Positions 35,127 through 43,971 of a stretch of 64,000 nt of DNA are shown one piece after another. The notes beneath the pieces are model-generated. The model saw only the letters and a program-made list of their open reading frames with translations. It was not told where the DNA came from and ran no database searches. Each line of letters opens with the position of its first letter. The first letter of the stretch is position 1. The translations under genes were made by a program, and so were the position numbers. Source of the stretch: Isosphaeraceae bacterium (lineage in GTDB: Bacteria > Planctomycetota > Planctomycetia > Isosphaerales > Isosphaeraceae); NCBI GenBank assembly GCA_026004735.1, contig BPJS01000001.1, forward strand, positions 3,483,641 to 3,547,640, read 5' to 3'.

Positions 35127-36365
35127 CTAGCCCCTCTGGCTTGATTCTACCAGCGAGCGTTCGAGCGGACGCGGTCCGCGTGGCAGATGGACGGTGATCG
35201 TTGTGCCCTGGCCGGGAGAACTGGCGGCCTCGACCGATCCGGCGTGCAGCTCTACGAACCGTCGGACCAGACTTAGCCCGAGGCCCAAGCCGCGTTTCCG
35301 GAAGCCGAAATCGCCTGACGAATGAGTCGAGGCGTCGAACTCGGTGAAGAACGGCTGGAAGAGGTTTTCCAGAGATCGCGGATCGAGTCCGATTCCGTGA
35401 TCGGCCACGATCAGCCGAGCGCCGTCGGTGTCGAGGTCGCGGCCCAGCTCGAGGCGGATTTGCTCGCCGTCGGGGGTGAATTTGATCGCGTTGGAGAGCA
35501 GGTTGGCGACAACGTCGCGAATCTTGTCGGGGTCGATCCAGAACTCGCCCAACTCGTGGTCGATGAAGCGTTCGAGACGGAGGCGGCGGTGATCGACGAT
35601 CGGCTGAAGCTGGTCGGCCACGGATTCGCACAAGCCGGCCAGGTCGGTGGGCTCGCATCTTAGGGGGTTGCGGAAATCGTTGGCGTGAGAAAGCTTGAGC
35701 ATGGTTCCGACGAGCCGGGACAACTGCCGAGCCGAGGCGGCGATTTGTTCGATCGATTGGCGATCGGCGTCGGGCCGGTGGGGGTTTTCAAGGAGCAGCA
35801 GGTCGGCCAGTCCCAGGATGATGGTGATCGGGGTGTTTAGTTCGTGGCTGGCGACCTCGAGGAAGGCCGTTTTGAGGGCGTCGGCTTCGGCCAGTTCGGC
35901 GTTGGCGGCCCGCAGTTTTTCGTTGGCTGCGTGGAGCTGTTCGAGCAGGATCCGCCGCTCCCGGATCAGGCTGTGGTGTTCGACGGCCTGGGCGACGATC
36001 TCTTCCAGCTCGGCGGAATCCCAGGGTTTGGGGACGTAGCGGAAGATGCCGGCGTCGTTGATGGCGCGCTGGACGGCCTGGATATCGGCGTAGCCGGTCA
36101 GGAGGATGCGAACCGCCTCGGGTCGCAGGGCGCGGGCCTCGACCAGCAGCCGGTCTCCGGTGATGCCGGGCATCCGTTGGTCGCAGAGAATTACCTGGAT
36201 GTCTTCGCGTTGGAGCACGTCCCGCGCTTCGTTCGCGCTGGAGGCGGTCAGGACGCGATAGCGGCGGCGGAGGAGGTATTCGAGCGTGGCGACGACATCT
36301 GGCTCGTCGTCGACGATGAGAATCCGGGGGCGTTGGGGGGGAGAGGGGGGAGAGGTTTGGCTCAT
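35127..36365 (-). CDS. receiver-histidine kinase hybrid (REC-HisKA-HATPase)
   Basis: Of 412 residues, 14-130 are a receiver (LIVDDEPD, Asp in VILCDQRMPGITG, Lys in YVPKPW). A helical linker and an H-box EVASHELNTPITII follow at about 175, then an HATPase domain with N-box LLSNAIKFTPDG, DHGIGLDP and GLGLGLSLVRRFVELH. No membrane segment is present, so it is cytoplasmic. The N-terminal receiver probably gates the kinase in response to another histidine kinase of the cluster. Confidence 0.93.
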   Translation of the reverse strand: MSQTSPPSPPQRPRILIVDDEPDVVATLEYLLRRRYRVLTASSANEARDVLQREDIQVILCDQRMPGITGDRLLVEARALRPEAVRILLTGYADIQAVQRAINDAGIFRYVPKPWDSAELEEIVAQAVEHHSLIRERRILLEQLHAANEKLRAANAELAEADALKTAFLEVASHELNTPITIILGLADLLLLENPHRPDADRQSIEQIAASARQLSRLVGTMLKLSHANDFRNPLRCEPTDLAGLCESVADQLQPIVDHRRLRLERFIDHELGEFWIDPDKIRDVVANLLSNAIKFTPDGEQIRLELGRDLDTDGARLIVADHGIGLDPRSLENLFQPFFTEFDASTHSSGDFGFRKRGLGLGLSLVRRFVELHAGSVEAASSPGQGTTITVHLPRGPRPLERSLVESSQRG

Positions 36366-36406
36366 CGGTCCGTCGGGTTCGAGGAGAGGTGGGCCGATTG
36401 CGTCGC

Positions 36407-36916
36407 TCAGGCCGGGTCGGGCGGGGAAGCCCGAAGCCGACGCACCTCAGCTTCCAACTGATCGACCCGAGCGCGGAGTGCCTCCAGTTCCCGGCGTAAG
36501 CGTTCGGTCTGGGCCCGGGCCTCTTGGCGCGCGGCTCCCTCGGCGGCCGCGCGGCGTACTGCGTCGAGCAGTTCTTCGGGTCGCCATGGTTTGCGGAGAA
36601 ACTCGAAGACCTGGCATTGATTGATCGCCGCCACAATCGAGTCTAGGTCAGCAAAGCCGCTGAACATGAGCCGGATGACTTCGGGATTGGTCCGCCGGGC
36701 CGCGGAGAGCAGTTCCAGGCCATTTCCGCGCGGCATGCGCAGATCGGTGAGCAGGACATCGACCTTGCGCTCGGCGAGCAGGCGACAGCCCTGTTCAGCG
36801 TCGGTTGCGGTCAAGACCTCGAACTCCCGCCGCAAGAGGTCGCGGACGGAGTGGCAGACGCTCGGCTCGTCGTCGACGACGAGAACACAGGGGCGGTCGG
36901 GCATGGCGGTGGCCAT
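36407..36916 (-). CDS. response regulator with C-terminal coiled coil
   Basis: A 169-residue protein. The receiver (10-125) has VLVVDDEPS, the phospho-acceptor Asp in VDVLLTDLRMPRGNG and Lys in FLRKPWRP. A 40-residue helical tail follows (RAQTERLRRELEALRARVDQLEAEVRRL), likely a dimerising coiled coil. The receiver is most similar to that at the front of the next kinase gene, which suggests a relay partner. The gap to the upstream kinase is 75 bp. Confidence 0.9.
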   Translation of the reverse strand: MATAMPDRPCVLVVDDEPSVCHSVRDLLRREFEVLTATDAEQGCRLLAERKVDVLLTDLRMPRGNGLELLSAARRTNPEVIRLMFSGFADLDSIVAAINQCQVFEFLRKPWRPEELLDAVRRAAAEGAARQEARAQTERLRRELEALRARVDQLEAEVRRLRASPPDPA

Positions 36917-36991
36917 CCGCGCAAAGTCCTATCCGGTGTCGAAGGGAGACCCCGTCACTGGAACTTATTGTCGGCTCTGGTGGCGGCCAAC

Positions 36992-38584
36992 TCAATCGCG
37001 GCCCGCTCCATTTGTGGGCAGGGCGGGCAATGCCACCCGAAACCGGGCGCCAGAGCCGGGCGTGCTCTCGACCTCGATCGTGCCGCCGTGGGCGGTGACG
37101 ACGCCGTGGGCGACGGCCAGGCCGAGTCCGGTTCCCTCTCCAACCGGCTTGGTGGTGAAGAACGGGTCGAAGAGCCGCGGCAGGTTCTCCGGTTCGATCC
37201 CGATCCCGTTGTCGGAGATCTCGATCACCTGGCGGTCGGCGTGGGCCTCGATGCGGACGTCGATCCGGTTGCCCTCGGGCCGGCCGAGCGACTCGATGGC
37301 TTGCACGGCGTTCAGCAGCAGGTTGAGGACGACTTGGGTGATCTGGGCCGGGACCACAGGAATCTTAGGCAGGGAGGGCAGATGCGTGTGCAGCTCGATT
37401 GCGGACTGGCTCATCCGCGGCCGCACCATGTCGAGGGCCGACTCGACCAGATCTGACAGGGCCGCCGGCTCGAGCTGGGCTGGTCCGGTGCGTGACAGGC
37501 TCCGCAGGTTGGCCACAATCTGTGAGATGCGACGCACGCCCTGACGGGTGCGGCGCACTAGGTCGGGCAAATGGTCGCGGAGGTAGGGCCAATCGGTTGC
37601 CTCGGCGAGGGCCTCGGCCTGAGCGCGAAGCTCCCGGCACGCGGGGTCATGGCTGGCTTGTGCGGCGGCCTGCCAGGCTTCGACCAGGCTGTGCAGGCTC
37701 TTCAGGTCGCGTTCGAGCATCGCCAGGTCGTTGGCCACGAAGGCCAGCGGGTTGTTGATCTCGTGGGCCAGACCGGCCGAGAGCAAGCCGATCGAGGCCA
37801 GCTTTTCAGAGCGGAGAATGAGGGCGCGGAGCCGGTTCCGTTCGGTCAGGTCGCGCATCGAGGCGACGAATTCGGTGGCCCCGCTCAGTTCCACGGCGCC
37901 GACTGAAACCTCGAGAGGGATCGCTCGACCGTCTTGGTGGCGACCTCGGGTTTCGGTCGTCTGGCCGATGATCCGGGGGTCCCGTTGGCGAAGGCCGCGG
38001 GGAATCCCGTCGGACTCGAGCAGGAGATCGAGCGGCTGGCCAATGGCCTCGCGGGCGGCCCTGCCGAAGATGCGCTCGGTGGCGGGGTTGAGCAGGGTGA
38101 TGCGAGCCTCGGCGTCAGTGACGACGATGGCATCGAGCAGCGACTCGGCCAGCCGTCTCAACCGCGATTCGCTGCGGCGAGCCGCTTCCTGGGCTGCCTT
38201 GAGCGGGCCGACATCGGTCACAAAGGCATAGTAGCCCCGGATCTGACCGTCTGGCTCGCGGTCGTAGTCGGTGGAGACGACGACCGGCACGCGATGGCCG
38301 TCGCGATGCCAGTATTCCTTCTCGTAGCGCTGGGGATCCGATCCGCTCTGAAGCCGATCCAGGGCTTGGGCCGTGATGGCCCGCGACTCCTCGGGGGTGA
38401 TGGCGTCGATCTCGACGCCGACCAGCGCGCCTTCGTCGTAGCCGAGTAACTGCTCGAAGGCCCGGTTGGCGTGGGTGATCCGGCGGTCGAGGCCGAGGAT
38501 CACCAACGCCTGGCTGGTCCGATCTAGCAGCCGGGCCAGGCGGAGATGAATCGGCGTCGGCACCGTCGCACGCTCGTTGGGCAT
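36992..38584 (-). CDS. PAS-PAS sensor histidine kinase
   Basis: A 530-residue cytoplasmic kinase with two PAS domains (about 15-130 and 145-265; TSQALVILGLDRRITHANRAFEQLLGY and LLDAIVVTDAEARITLLNPATERIF), an H-box in SAGLAHEINNPLAFVANDL, and an HATPase with VVLNLLLNAVQAIES, ISDNGIGIEPE and GTGLGLAVAHGVVTAHGG. This NtrB/HoxJ-like type often works with several receivers. It is the first gene of the cluster, with no TM segment; the signal is unknown. Confidence 0.94.
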   Translation of the reverse strand: MPNERATVPTPIHLRLARLLDRTSQALVILGLDRRITHANRAFEQLLGYDEGALVGVEIDAITPEESRAITAQALDRLQSGSDPQRYEKEYWHRDGHRVPVVVSTDYDREPDGQIRGYYAFVTDVGPLKAAQEAARRSESRLRRLAESLLDAIVVTDAEARITLLNPATERIFGRAAREAIGQPLDLLLESDGIPRGLRQRDPRIIGQTTETRGRHQDGRAIPLEVSVGAVELSGATEFVASMRDLTERNRLRALILRSEKLASIGLLSAGLAHEINNPLAFVANDLAMLERDLKSLHSLVEAWQAAAQASHDPACRELRAQAEALAEATDWPYLRDHLPDLVRRTRQGVRRISQIVANLRSLSRTGPAQLEPAALSDLVESALDMVRPRMSQSAIELHTHLPSLPKIPVVPAQITQVVLNLLLNAVQAIESLGRPEGNRIDVRIEAHADRQVIEISDNGIGIEPENLPRLFDPFFTTKPVGEGTGLGLAVAHGVVTAHGGTIEVESTPGSGARFRVALPALPTNGAGRD

Positions 38585-38724
38585 GGCATCATCCGGCCGT
38601 CTCGCCGCAAGGTCCGACAGGAGGATCGATCCGGAGCGGAAGAAAGCGACCCGGACACCGTATTATAGGGGGGAGGTTGTGACCACGAGCCTGAATCGTC
38701 CTGAGGAAGCGGGGAAGCCCGGCG

Positions 38725-39600
38725 ATGAGCCTGGAGGTCTGGAATACGATCGAACAGACCCGCGCTGCGGTTGCCGCGGCGCGTGCGAGCCGGCTCTCCG
38801 TCGGGCTGGTTCCCACGATGGGCGCGCTCCATGAGGGTCACGCCGCCCTGATCCGCGAGGCCGCTCAGCGCACGGGCTTCGTTGTTGTCTCGGTTTTTGT
38901 CAATCCGACCCAGTTTGGTCCGAACGAAGACTTCGACCGCTATCCCCGCAGCCTCGAGGCTGATTGCGAGCTTGCCGAGTCCGCCGGTGCGGCAGGTGTC
39001 TTCGCCCCAACGGTTGCCGAACTCTATCCGCGCGGGGGCCTGAGCACCGCGGTCGACGTGCTCGGGCTTTCCGAATGTCTCGAGGGGCCGATCCGACCGG
39101 GGCACTTCCGGGGGGTCGCCACGATTGTGCTCAAGCTGCTCCACATCGTCAGCCCGGACGTCGCCGTTTTTGGCGAGAAAGACTACCAGCAGCTTCAGAT
39201 CGTTCGGCGGATGGTGGCCGATCTGGATCTTGCGGTCGAGATTGCCGCGGTGGCGACGGTCCGCGAACCCGACGGCCTGGCCTTGAGCAGCCGGAATCGG
39301 TACCTTTCGCCGTCGCAGCGGGTTGACGCCCGTGCGCTGTGGCGGGCCTTGGAGGCGGCGATCCGCTCCGTTCGAGCTGGCCAGACCAGTGCGACCCGGG
39401 TTCGACAGACGATGCTCGAATCGCTAGAATCCGTTCCCGGCCTGGAATTGGACTACGCGGCGATCGTGGATGCCGAGACGCTCAGCCCGGTCGAGCATCT
39501 GGATCGCGGGCGTCCGGCGCGTGCGCTGGTCGCGGCTCGGATCGGGTCGACCCGCCTGATCGACAACGCCCCCCTGCCCTTGCCCACCGGCTCCGACTGA
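38725..39600 (+). CDS. panC: pantothenate synthetase
   Basis: It joins pantoate and beta-alanine with ATP to give pantothenate. The motifs VPTMGALHEGHAAL, VNPTQFGPNEDFDRYPR, FGEKDYQQL and SSRNRYLS are all intact in 291 residues. GGAAG lies upstream of the ATG. It is followed by panD after 44 bp. A TATTAT at 38661-38666 may be a -10 element, without a clear -35. Confidence 0.97.
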   Translation: MSLEVWNTIEQTRAAVAAARASRLSVGLVPTMGALHEGHAALIREAAQRTGFVVVSVFVNPTQFGPNEDFDRYPRSLEADCELAESAGAAGVFAPTVAELYPRGGLSTAVDVLGLSECLEGPIRPGHFRGVATIVLKLLHIVSPDVAVFGEKDYQQLQIVRRMVADLDLAVEIAAVATVREPDGLALSSRNRYLSPSQRVDARALWRALEAAIRSVRAGQTSATRVRQTMLESLESVPGLELDYAAIVDAETLSPVEHLDRGRPARALVAARIGSTRLIDNAPLPLPTGSD

Positions 39601-39644
39601 CTCGAACCGGATTCCTCGACGCCGATCACCGAGGCCCATCGGGC

Positions 39645-40028
39645 ATGCAGCTCAAGCTCCTCCGCAGCAAACTCCACCTGGCGACGATCACCGGCAGCGA
39701 CCTTCACTATCACGGCAGTTTGACGGTCGATCCTGACCTGATGGACGCCGTTGGGCTGCTGCCGTATGAGGCGATCGTCGTTTCCAACATTGCCACGGGT
39801 CATCGTGCCGAGACGTACATTCTGCCTGGGGTACGAGGGTCGGGCCAGGTTGAGCTGAACGGCGCGATGGCCCGGCTGGGCGCCGTGGGCGACCGAATCA
39901 TCGTCATGGCCTTCGCCTGGCTCGAACCGGCCGAAGTGGAAGGCCATCAGGCCCGCGTGGTTGCCCTCGATACCCACAATCGGATCGTCGAGCGGCTCGA
40001 TTACTCGCCGATCGCGGCTCCCGACTGA
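39645..40028 (+). CDS. panD: aspartate 1-decarboxylase precursor
   Basis: It makes beta-alanine from aspartate for pantothenate synthesis. The 127-residue proenzyme self-cleaves between Gly24 and Ser25 (in LHYHGSLTVDPDLM) to form the pyruvoyl group. Lys9, Tyr22 and the catalytic Arg in HRAETYIL are conserved. His23 replaces the more common Glu before the cleavage site. It lies between panC and lgt with 44- and 7-bp gaps. Confidence 0.95.
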   Translation: MQLKLLRSKLHLATITGSDLHYHGSLTVDPDLMDAVGLLPYEAIVVSNIATGHRAETYILPGVRGSGQVELNGAMARLGAVGDRIIVMAFAWLEPAEVEGHQARVVALDTHNRIVERLDYSPIAAPD

Positions 40029-40035
40029 GGCCCTC

Positions 40036-40926
40036 ATGCACCCGGTCTTATTTCAGGTGCCCAATACGCCGCTCCGGATCCATTCGTTCGGCGTGATGCT
40101 TTGTCTGGCCTTCGCCGCGGCGATCAGCATGGCGGTTTGGCGCGCCCGCCGCCAGCAGCTCGACCCCGAGGCGATCCTCGACCTGGCGTTGTGGGCCGTT
40201 CTCGGCGGCCTGGTCGGCGCCCGTGCCTTCTACGTCGTCGAGTACTGGGGCAAAGGAAGCATTCGGTCTTGGCCGGACGTGTTCAAGATCTGGGAAGGCG
40301 GGATCGTGTTCTACGGAGGGCTTTTCGGGGGCGCGTTGGCCTGCCTGGCTTATGCCGTTTATCGCCGTCTTCCGATTTTGCGGCTTGGGGATGTGATCGC
40401 GCCGTCGCTGGCGCTGGGTCTGGCGATCGGCCGCATTGGGTGCTTTCTGAATGGGTGTTGCTATGGCGATACCTGTTCCCTGCCCTGGGCGGTGCGCTTT
40501 CCCGCAGGATCGGCCGTGTGGTGGAATCAGGCGCTGGAGTCGGTTGAGAATCCGGGTCAGCCACTCATTCCGGGATTGACCGAAACGCAGCTTGAAGCGG
40601 CCCGCTCCGGTGCGTTTGCCGGTCTGCCCCGTTCGGCGCCGGTCCACCCGACGCAGCTCTACTCGGCCATTGATGGCTTGATCCTCTGCCTGGTCTTGAA
40701 CGCCTTTTTTCCGGTCCGAGGACGTGATGGTCGGGTTCTGGCTTTGTTCTTGTTGCTCTACCCGATTTCGCGCAGCTTGATCGAGTACCTGCGGAACGAC
40801 GAGCCGGCTGTCTGGCTCGGACTGACGATTTCGCAGGTCGTCAGCCTGGGGATCTTTCTGAGCGGTTGTCTGCTCTGGGTGCTGGCTCCGTCGACGGAGG
40901 CGGGGCCCTCCGAGCCGGCGTCCTAA
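40036..40926 (+). CDS. lgt: phosphatidylglycerol-prolipoprotein diacylglyceryl transferase
   Basis: It adds the diacylglyceryl group to lipobox Cys in the inner membrane. Seven TM helices are apparent in 296 residues, with the signature GRIGCFLNGCCYG, the YGGLFGG loop and HPTQLYSA. Residues 165-215 form an extra loop (about 50 residues) compared with E. coli Lgt. It closely follows panD, so it is likely to share the panC-panD transcript. Confidence 0.94.
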   Translation: MHPVLFQVPNTPLRIHSFGVMLCLAFAAAISMAVWRARRQQLDPEAILDLALWAVLGGLVGARAFYVVEYWGKGSIRSWPDVFKIWEGGIVFYGGLFGGALACLAYAVYRRLPILRLGDVIAPSLALGLAIGRIGCFLNGCCYGDTCSLPWAVRFPAGSAVWWNQALESVENPGQPLIPGLTETQLEAARSGAFAGLPRSAPVHPTQLYSAIDGLILCLVLNAFFPVRGRDGRVLALFLLLYPISRSLIEYLRNDEPAVWLGLTISQVVSLGIFLSGCLLWVLAPSTEAGPSEPAS

Positions 40927-40928
40927 GA

Positions 40929-41906
40929 TCAGGGCACCGGGACACGATCCAGAATCTGGCCGATCAGGTCGTCGGGCGTCAGATCGTGTGCTTCGGCCTC
41001 GTAGGTCAGGATCAGTCGGTGCCGCAGGACGTCCGGGGCGATGGATTTGACGTCGTCGGGGGTCGCGTAGGTGCGCCCCTCGATCCGTGCGTAAGCCCGA
41101 GCGCAGGCCAGCAAGGCTTGCGACCCGCGGGGACTGGCTCCAAGCTCGATCCACTGGGCCAACTCGGGCAATCCGGCGGCCTTGGGATCGCGGGTTGCGC
41201 GCACGAGGTCGACGACATATGCGCGCAAGGCGGGCGCGGTGTGGATCGACGCGGCTTGCTGACGCCAGGCCAGAACCTCGGCTGGCCCGGCCAGGGGTCC
41301 GGGGCGCGGGGCGGTGGCCGGTTCGATCGGCAGGTCCAGCATGGCCAGCTCGGCCTCGCGGGACGGGTAGCGCACCAGCAGCTTCATCAAGAACCGATCG
41401 AGCTGAGCCTCCGGCAGCGGGTAGGTCCCTTCCTGTTCGATGGGGTTCTGGGTGGCCAGCACGAAGAATGGTTCGGGTAGTCGAAGCGTTGTTTCGCCGA
41501 TAGTCACTTGATGCTCTTGCATTGCCTCGAGCAAGGCACTCTGCACCTTGGCCGGTGCGCGGTTGATCTCGTCGGCCAGCAGGACGGACGTCACAATCGG
41601 TCCCGGGCGGGGCTCGAACGTACCCTGCTCGGGCCGGTAGACCTGCGAGCCGGTCAGGTCAGCCGGGAGCAGGTCTGGCGTAAACTGAATTCGCCGGAAC
41701 GACAAACCCAACGCAGCGGCCAACGCCCGCACGGCCCGGGTCTTCGCCAGACCCGGCACGCCCTCAATCAGAACGTGCCCACCGGCTAGCAAGCAGACAA
41801 TCAGCCGCACGAGCAGCGGCCGCTGACCGAAAACCTCTTCCTCGAGCCGGGACAAAAGCCGATCGAGGCGGACTTCGGGTCGAGCCTCACACGGGTCGGC
41901 GTCCAC
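40929..41906 (-). CDS. MoxR family AAA ATPase
   Basis: A 325-residue MoxR-type ATPase, a chaperone for assembly of metal-cofactor or von Willebrand-domain proteins. Walker A is in EGVPGLAKT, Walker B in VLLADEINRAPAKVQ, and the sensor region in ATQNPIEQEGTYPLPEAQLDRF. It is transcribed after the FHA gene with a 15-bp gap. The usual DUF58/von Willebrand partners are not adjacent here. It converges on lgt, whose stop lies 2 bp away. Confidence 0.95.
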   Translation of the reverse strand: MDADPCEARPEVRLDRLLSRLEEEVFGQRPLLVRLIVCLLAGGHVLIEGVPGLAKTRAVRALAAALGLSFRRIQFTPDLLPADLTGSQVYRPEQGTFEPRPGPIVTSVLLADEINRAPAKVQSALLEAMQEHQVTIGETTLRLPEPFFVLATQNPIEQEGTYPLPEAQLDRFLMKLLVRYPSREAELAMLDLPIEPATAPRPGPLAGPAEVLAWRQQAASIHTAPALRAYVVDLVRATRDPKAAGLPELAQWIELGASPRGSQALLACARAYARIEGRTYATPDDVKSIAPDVLRHRLILTYEAEAHDLTPDDLIGQILDRVPVP

Positions 41907-41921
41907 CGGAATTACGCCGGA

Positions 41922-42881
41922 TCAACGTGGAGCTCGGCGCCGTTCGAGCATCTTTTTGAGGATTTCGCTGGCGGCCTGGCTCGAGTCCTGATAGACGGGC
42001 TTGGCCGGCTTGTCCGACGCCGAGGACCCGGCTTTCGCGGCCGCCTTCTTGGCGGCATAGAACGGGTTCGACTCGTCCATGAACGCCTCGTCGGGATCGG
42101 GTTCCTGCTCCTCTTCGGTGCTCTCCTCGGCGGACTCATCGTCGGCCGTCGCCGCGGCGGTCGAGGCCTCGTCGCCTTGGCCCTCGGGAAGTCGCTCGAT
42201 GCTCTCCAGAATCGCGTCGAACGGGGAGGCTTCTTCCGGATCGACCCCCGCTCCCGGATCCGAAGCCGCCTTCGATTCCGCCGGGGAGGACGCGGCCGCC
42301 TCAGGCGATGACGGGGCGGAGGCTGCGGGCATGGCTGGCACCGAGCCTGACGATCCTGACTGGCGGGCCCGGGTCACGACTTCCTTGTAGGATTCCAGCG
42401 TCAGGGTGTCGCCGTCGTAGACGCCCGACGGCCGCTCCGGGGTCGGCTTGGAGTGATCGGCCACCAGCCAGGCTTCGATCTTTTCGGGGGGAACATCGTC
42501 CAGAGAAGCTCCGGGACGCACACCGGCCCCGACGGCTTCCGGTGTCGGCCGCGCCTCTTCGACCTCGGCCGGAACACCCTGAATCGCAATGGCGAAGGTC
42601 AACGGGCCAATCTGAAGCAATTCGCCGCTTTTGAGTTTATGAGGACCGGTCAGCAGCTTGCCATTGACCCGCGTGCCATTGCGGCTTCCCAAGTCGCGCA
42701 CGATCGCCTCGGTCTTGGTCAAGACGATCTCGGCATGGTTGCGGCTCACCTCTTCGCTATTGGGGCGGAGGTGGCAGTCCAGGGCGCGACCGATCCGGAA
42801 GGTCGGACCCACAACGGGGATGGTCTTGCCCTCCGGTTTCCCTTGAACCACGATCAGGAGCAACTTCAGCATATCGCCCAC
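41922..42881 (-). CDS. FHA domain protein with long acidic linker
   Basis: A 319-residue cytoplasmic protein. Residues 20-95 are a canonical FHA phosphothreonine-binding domain with FRIGRALDC, EEVSRNHAE and DLGSRNGTRVNG, so the binding residues Arg, Ser and Asn are kept. The rest is a disordered Glu/Ala/Ser-rich region with the acidic stretch ESTEEEQEPDPDE and a basic end. It is transcribed with moxR, a recurring FHA-MoxR pairing in planctomycetes. Confidence 0.88.
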   Translation of the reverse strand: MGDMLKLLLIVVQGKPEGKTIPVVGPTFRIGRALDCHLRPNSEEVSRNHAEIVLTKTEAIVRDLGSRNGTRVNGKLLTGPHKLKSGELLQIGPLTFAIAIQGVPAEVEEARPTPEAVGAGVRPGASLDDVPPEKIEAWLVADHSKPTPERPSGVYDGDTLTLESYKEVVTRARQSGSSGSVPAMPAASAPSSPEAAASSPAESKAASDPGAGVDPEEASPFDAILESIERLPEGQGDEASTAAATADDESAEESTEEEQEPDPDEAFMDESNPFYAAKKAAAKAGSSASDKPAKPVYQDSSQAASEILKKMLERRRAPR

Positions 42882-43032
42882 CCCGAGCCAGCCGGCCGCG
42901 ACCTGGCAACCAGCGAATTGCTCACGTGATGATGCCCGGAATCACATCTTCTGGAGACTGCCTGAGACGGGCGGCACGCCAGCGACCGTCGATCACGATC
43001 ACCGTCAGCCTATGAAGTTATTCTGAACCAAC

Positions 43033-43070
43033 GTCCCGGTTCTGGTAAAGAACCGAGACCGCATTTTTTT
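43033..43070 (+). terminator. plus-strand intrinsic terminator-like hairpin in a 294-bp gap
   Basis: CGGTTCT (43037-43043) pairs with AGAACCG (43049-43055) around a GGTAA loop, extended by GTC/GAC across one mismatch. Seven T follow at 43064-43070. Both flanking genes (FHA and lplA) run on the minus strand, so the transcript it would end is unknown. The rest of the gap 42882-43175 holds a CCGACG/CGTCGG hairpin near 43138, possibly the minus-strand end of the lplA unit; I see no gene in it. Confidence 0.5.
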
Positions 43071-43175
43071 GGGCCCTGCCGCACGGCCTGGTGCTTTCAG
43101 ACCTGGATGGCGGTGCGCCTTATCCCTAAGGATCGACCGACGTAGCCGTCGGACTGTAGCCGTGGGGCGAGGTCC

Positions 43176-43946
43176 TTATCGCCGGTGAGTCCATGCAGGC
43201 ATCGAGAAGGTTTCCCGGGCGTACCGTCTGGCTCCCAGTTGCTCCTGGGGGGTCAAGTTGAAGGAGGGGTTGGTGGTGGTGGTCAGGCGGTCGTTCAGGC
43301 CCCAAGCTGTGATCAGCCGCTCGGCCATTCCGCGGGCCAGGGCTGTGGGCTCAATGGAGCCGTGGAGGCGGTCTAGCCCGATCAGTTCGGGCGTCCGCTC
43401 GGAGGTGCGTACCAGAATCGATCCGTGCTGGAGGACGGCGCGGGGGCGTCGCCGCTGTGCGCTGCCGACGATTTTGTGGCCGCCGCAGACCAGGTCGTCG
43501 GGGTCGTGATCCAGGAAGCAGAGGAAGGGTTTGGATGGGGGCTGGGGGGTGTGAGGGGGGGCGTCTCCCCGGCGTCGGACAGGCACGCCCCACCGGCGCA
43601 GCTCGGCCTCCCAGACAGTGTGGACCGATCGGTAGAGTTGCCGCGGATGGGCAGTTGCCGGATGCGAGCGGGGCACGATTACCGCATAGGTCAGGTCGCC
43701 GTCGTGCCAGATGGCTCCGCCTCCGGTAGGGCGTCGGATCAGGGGAACGTGGTTCCAACGTGGATCCTGGGCCGCTTCGGCGTAGCGTTGGAAGTAACCG
43801 AGGCTGAGCGTTGGCTCTGCCCACTGGTAGAAGCGCAGGACCACAAATGAGGGGTCGGCGTCGACAGCGTCGAGCAGGGCGAGATCCAGTCCCATATTCC
43901 AGGGGCCGTCGGCGCTCTGAGGCTCCAGGATACGGATGGGGAACAT
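43176..43946 (-). CDS. lipoate-protein ligase A family protein
   Basis: A 256-residue ligase of the LplA/LipM fold that attaches lipoyl or octanoyl groups to carrier proteins such as GcvH. Diagnostic motifs are LIRRPTGGGAIWHDGDLTYAVIVP and the Lys in CGGHKIVGSAQRR. It lacks the C-terminal accessory domain of E. coli LplA, like LipM/LipL types. The position after gcvPB (25 bp) indicates that it serves the glycine cleavage H protein. Confidence 0.9.
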   Translation of the reverse strand: MFPIRILEPQSADGPWNMGLDLALLDAVDADPSFVVLRFYQWAEPTLSLGYFQRYAEAAQDPRWNHVPLIRRPTGGGAIWHDGDLTYAVIVPRSHPATAHPRQLYRSVHTVWEAELRRWGVPVRRRGDAPPHTPQPPSKPFLCFLDHDPDDLVCGGHKIVGSAQRRRPRAVLQHGSILVRTSERTPELIGLDRLHGSIEPTALARGMAERLITAWGLNDRLTTTTNPSFNLTPQEQLGARRYARETFSMPAWTHRR

Positions 43947-43971
43947 CGCCGCGGCGGCTCACGCTGTACGA

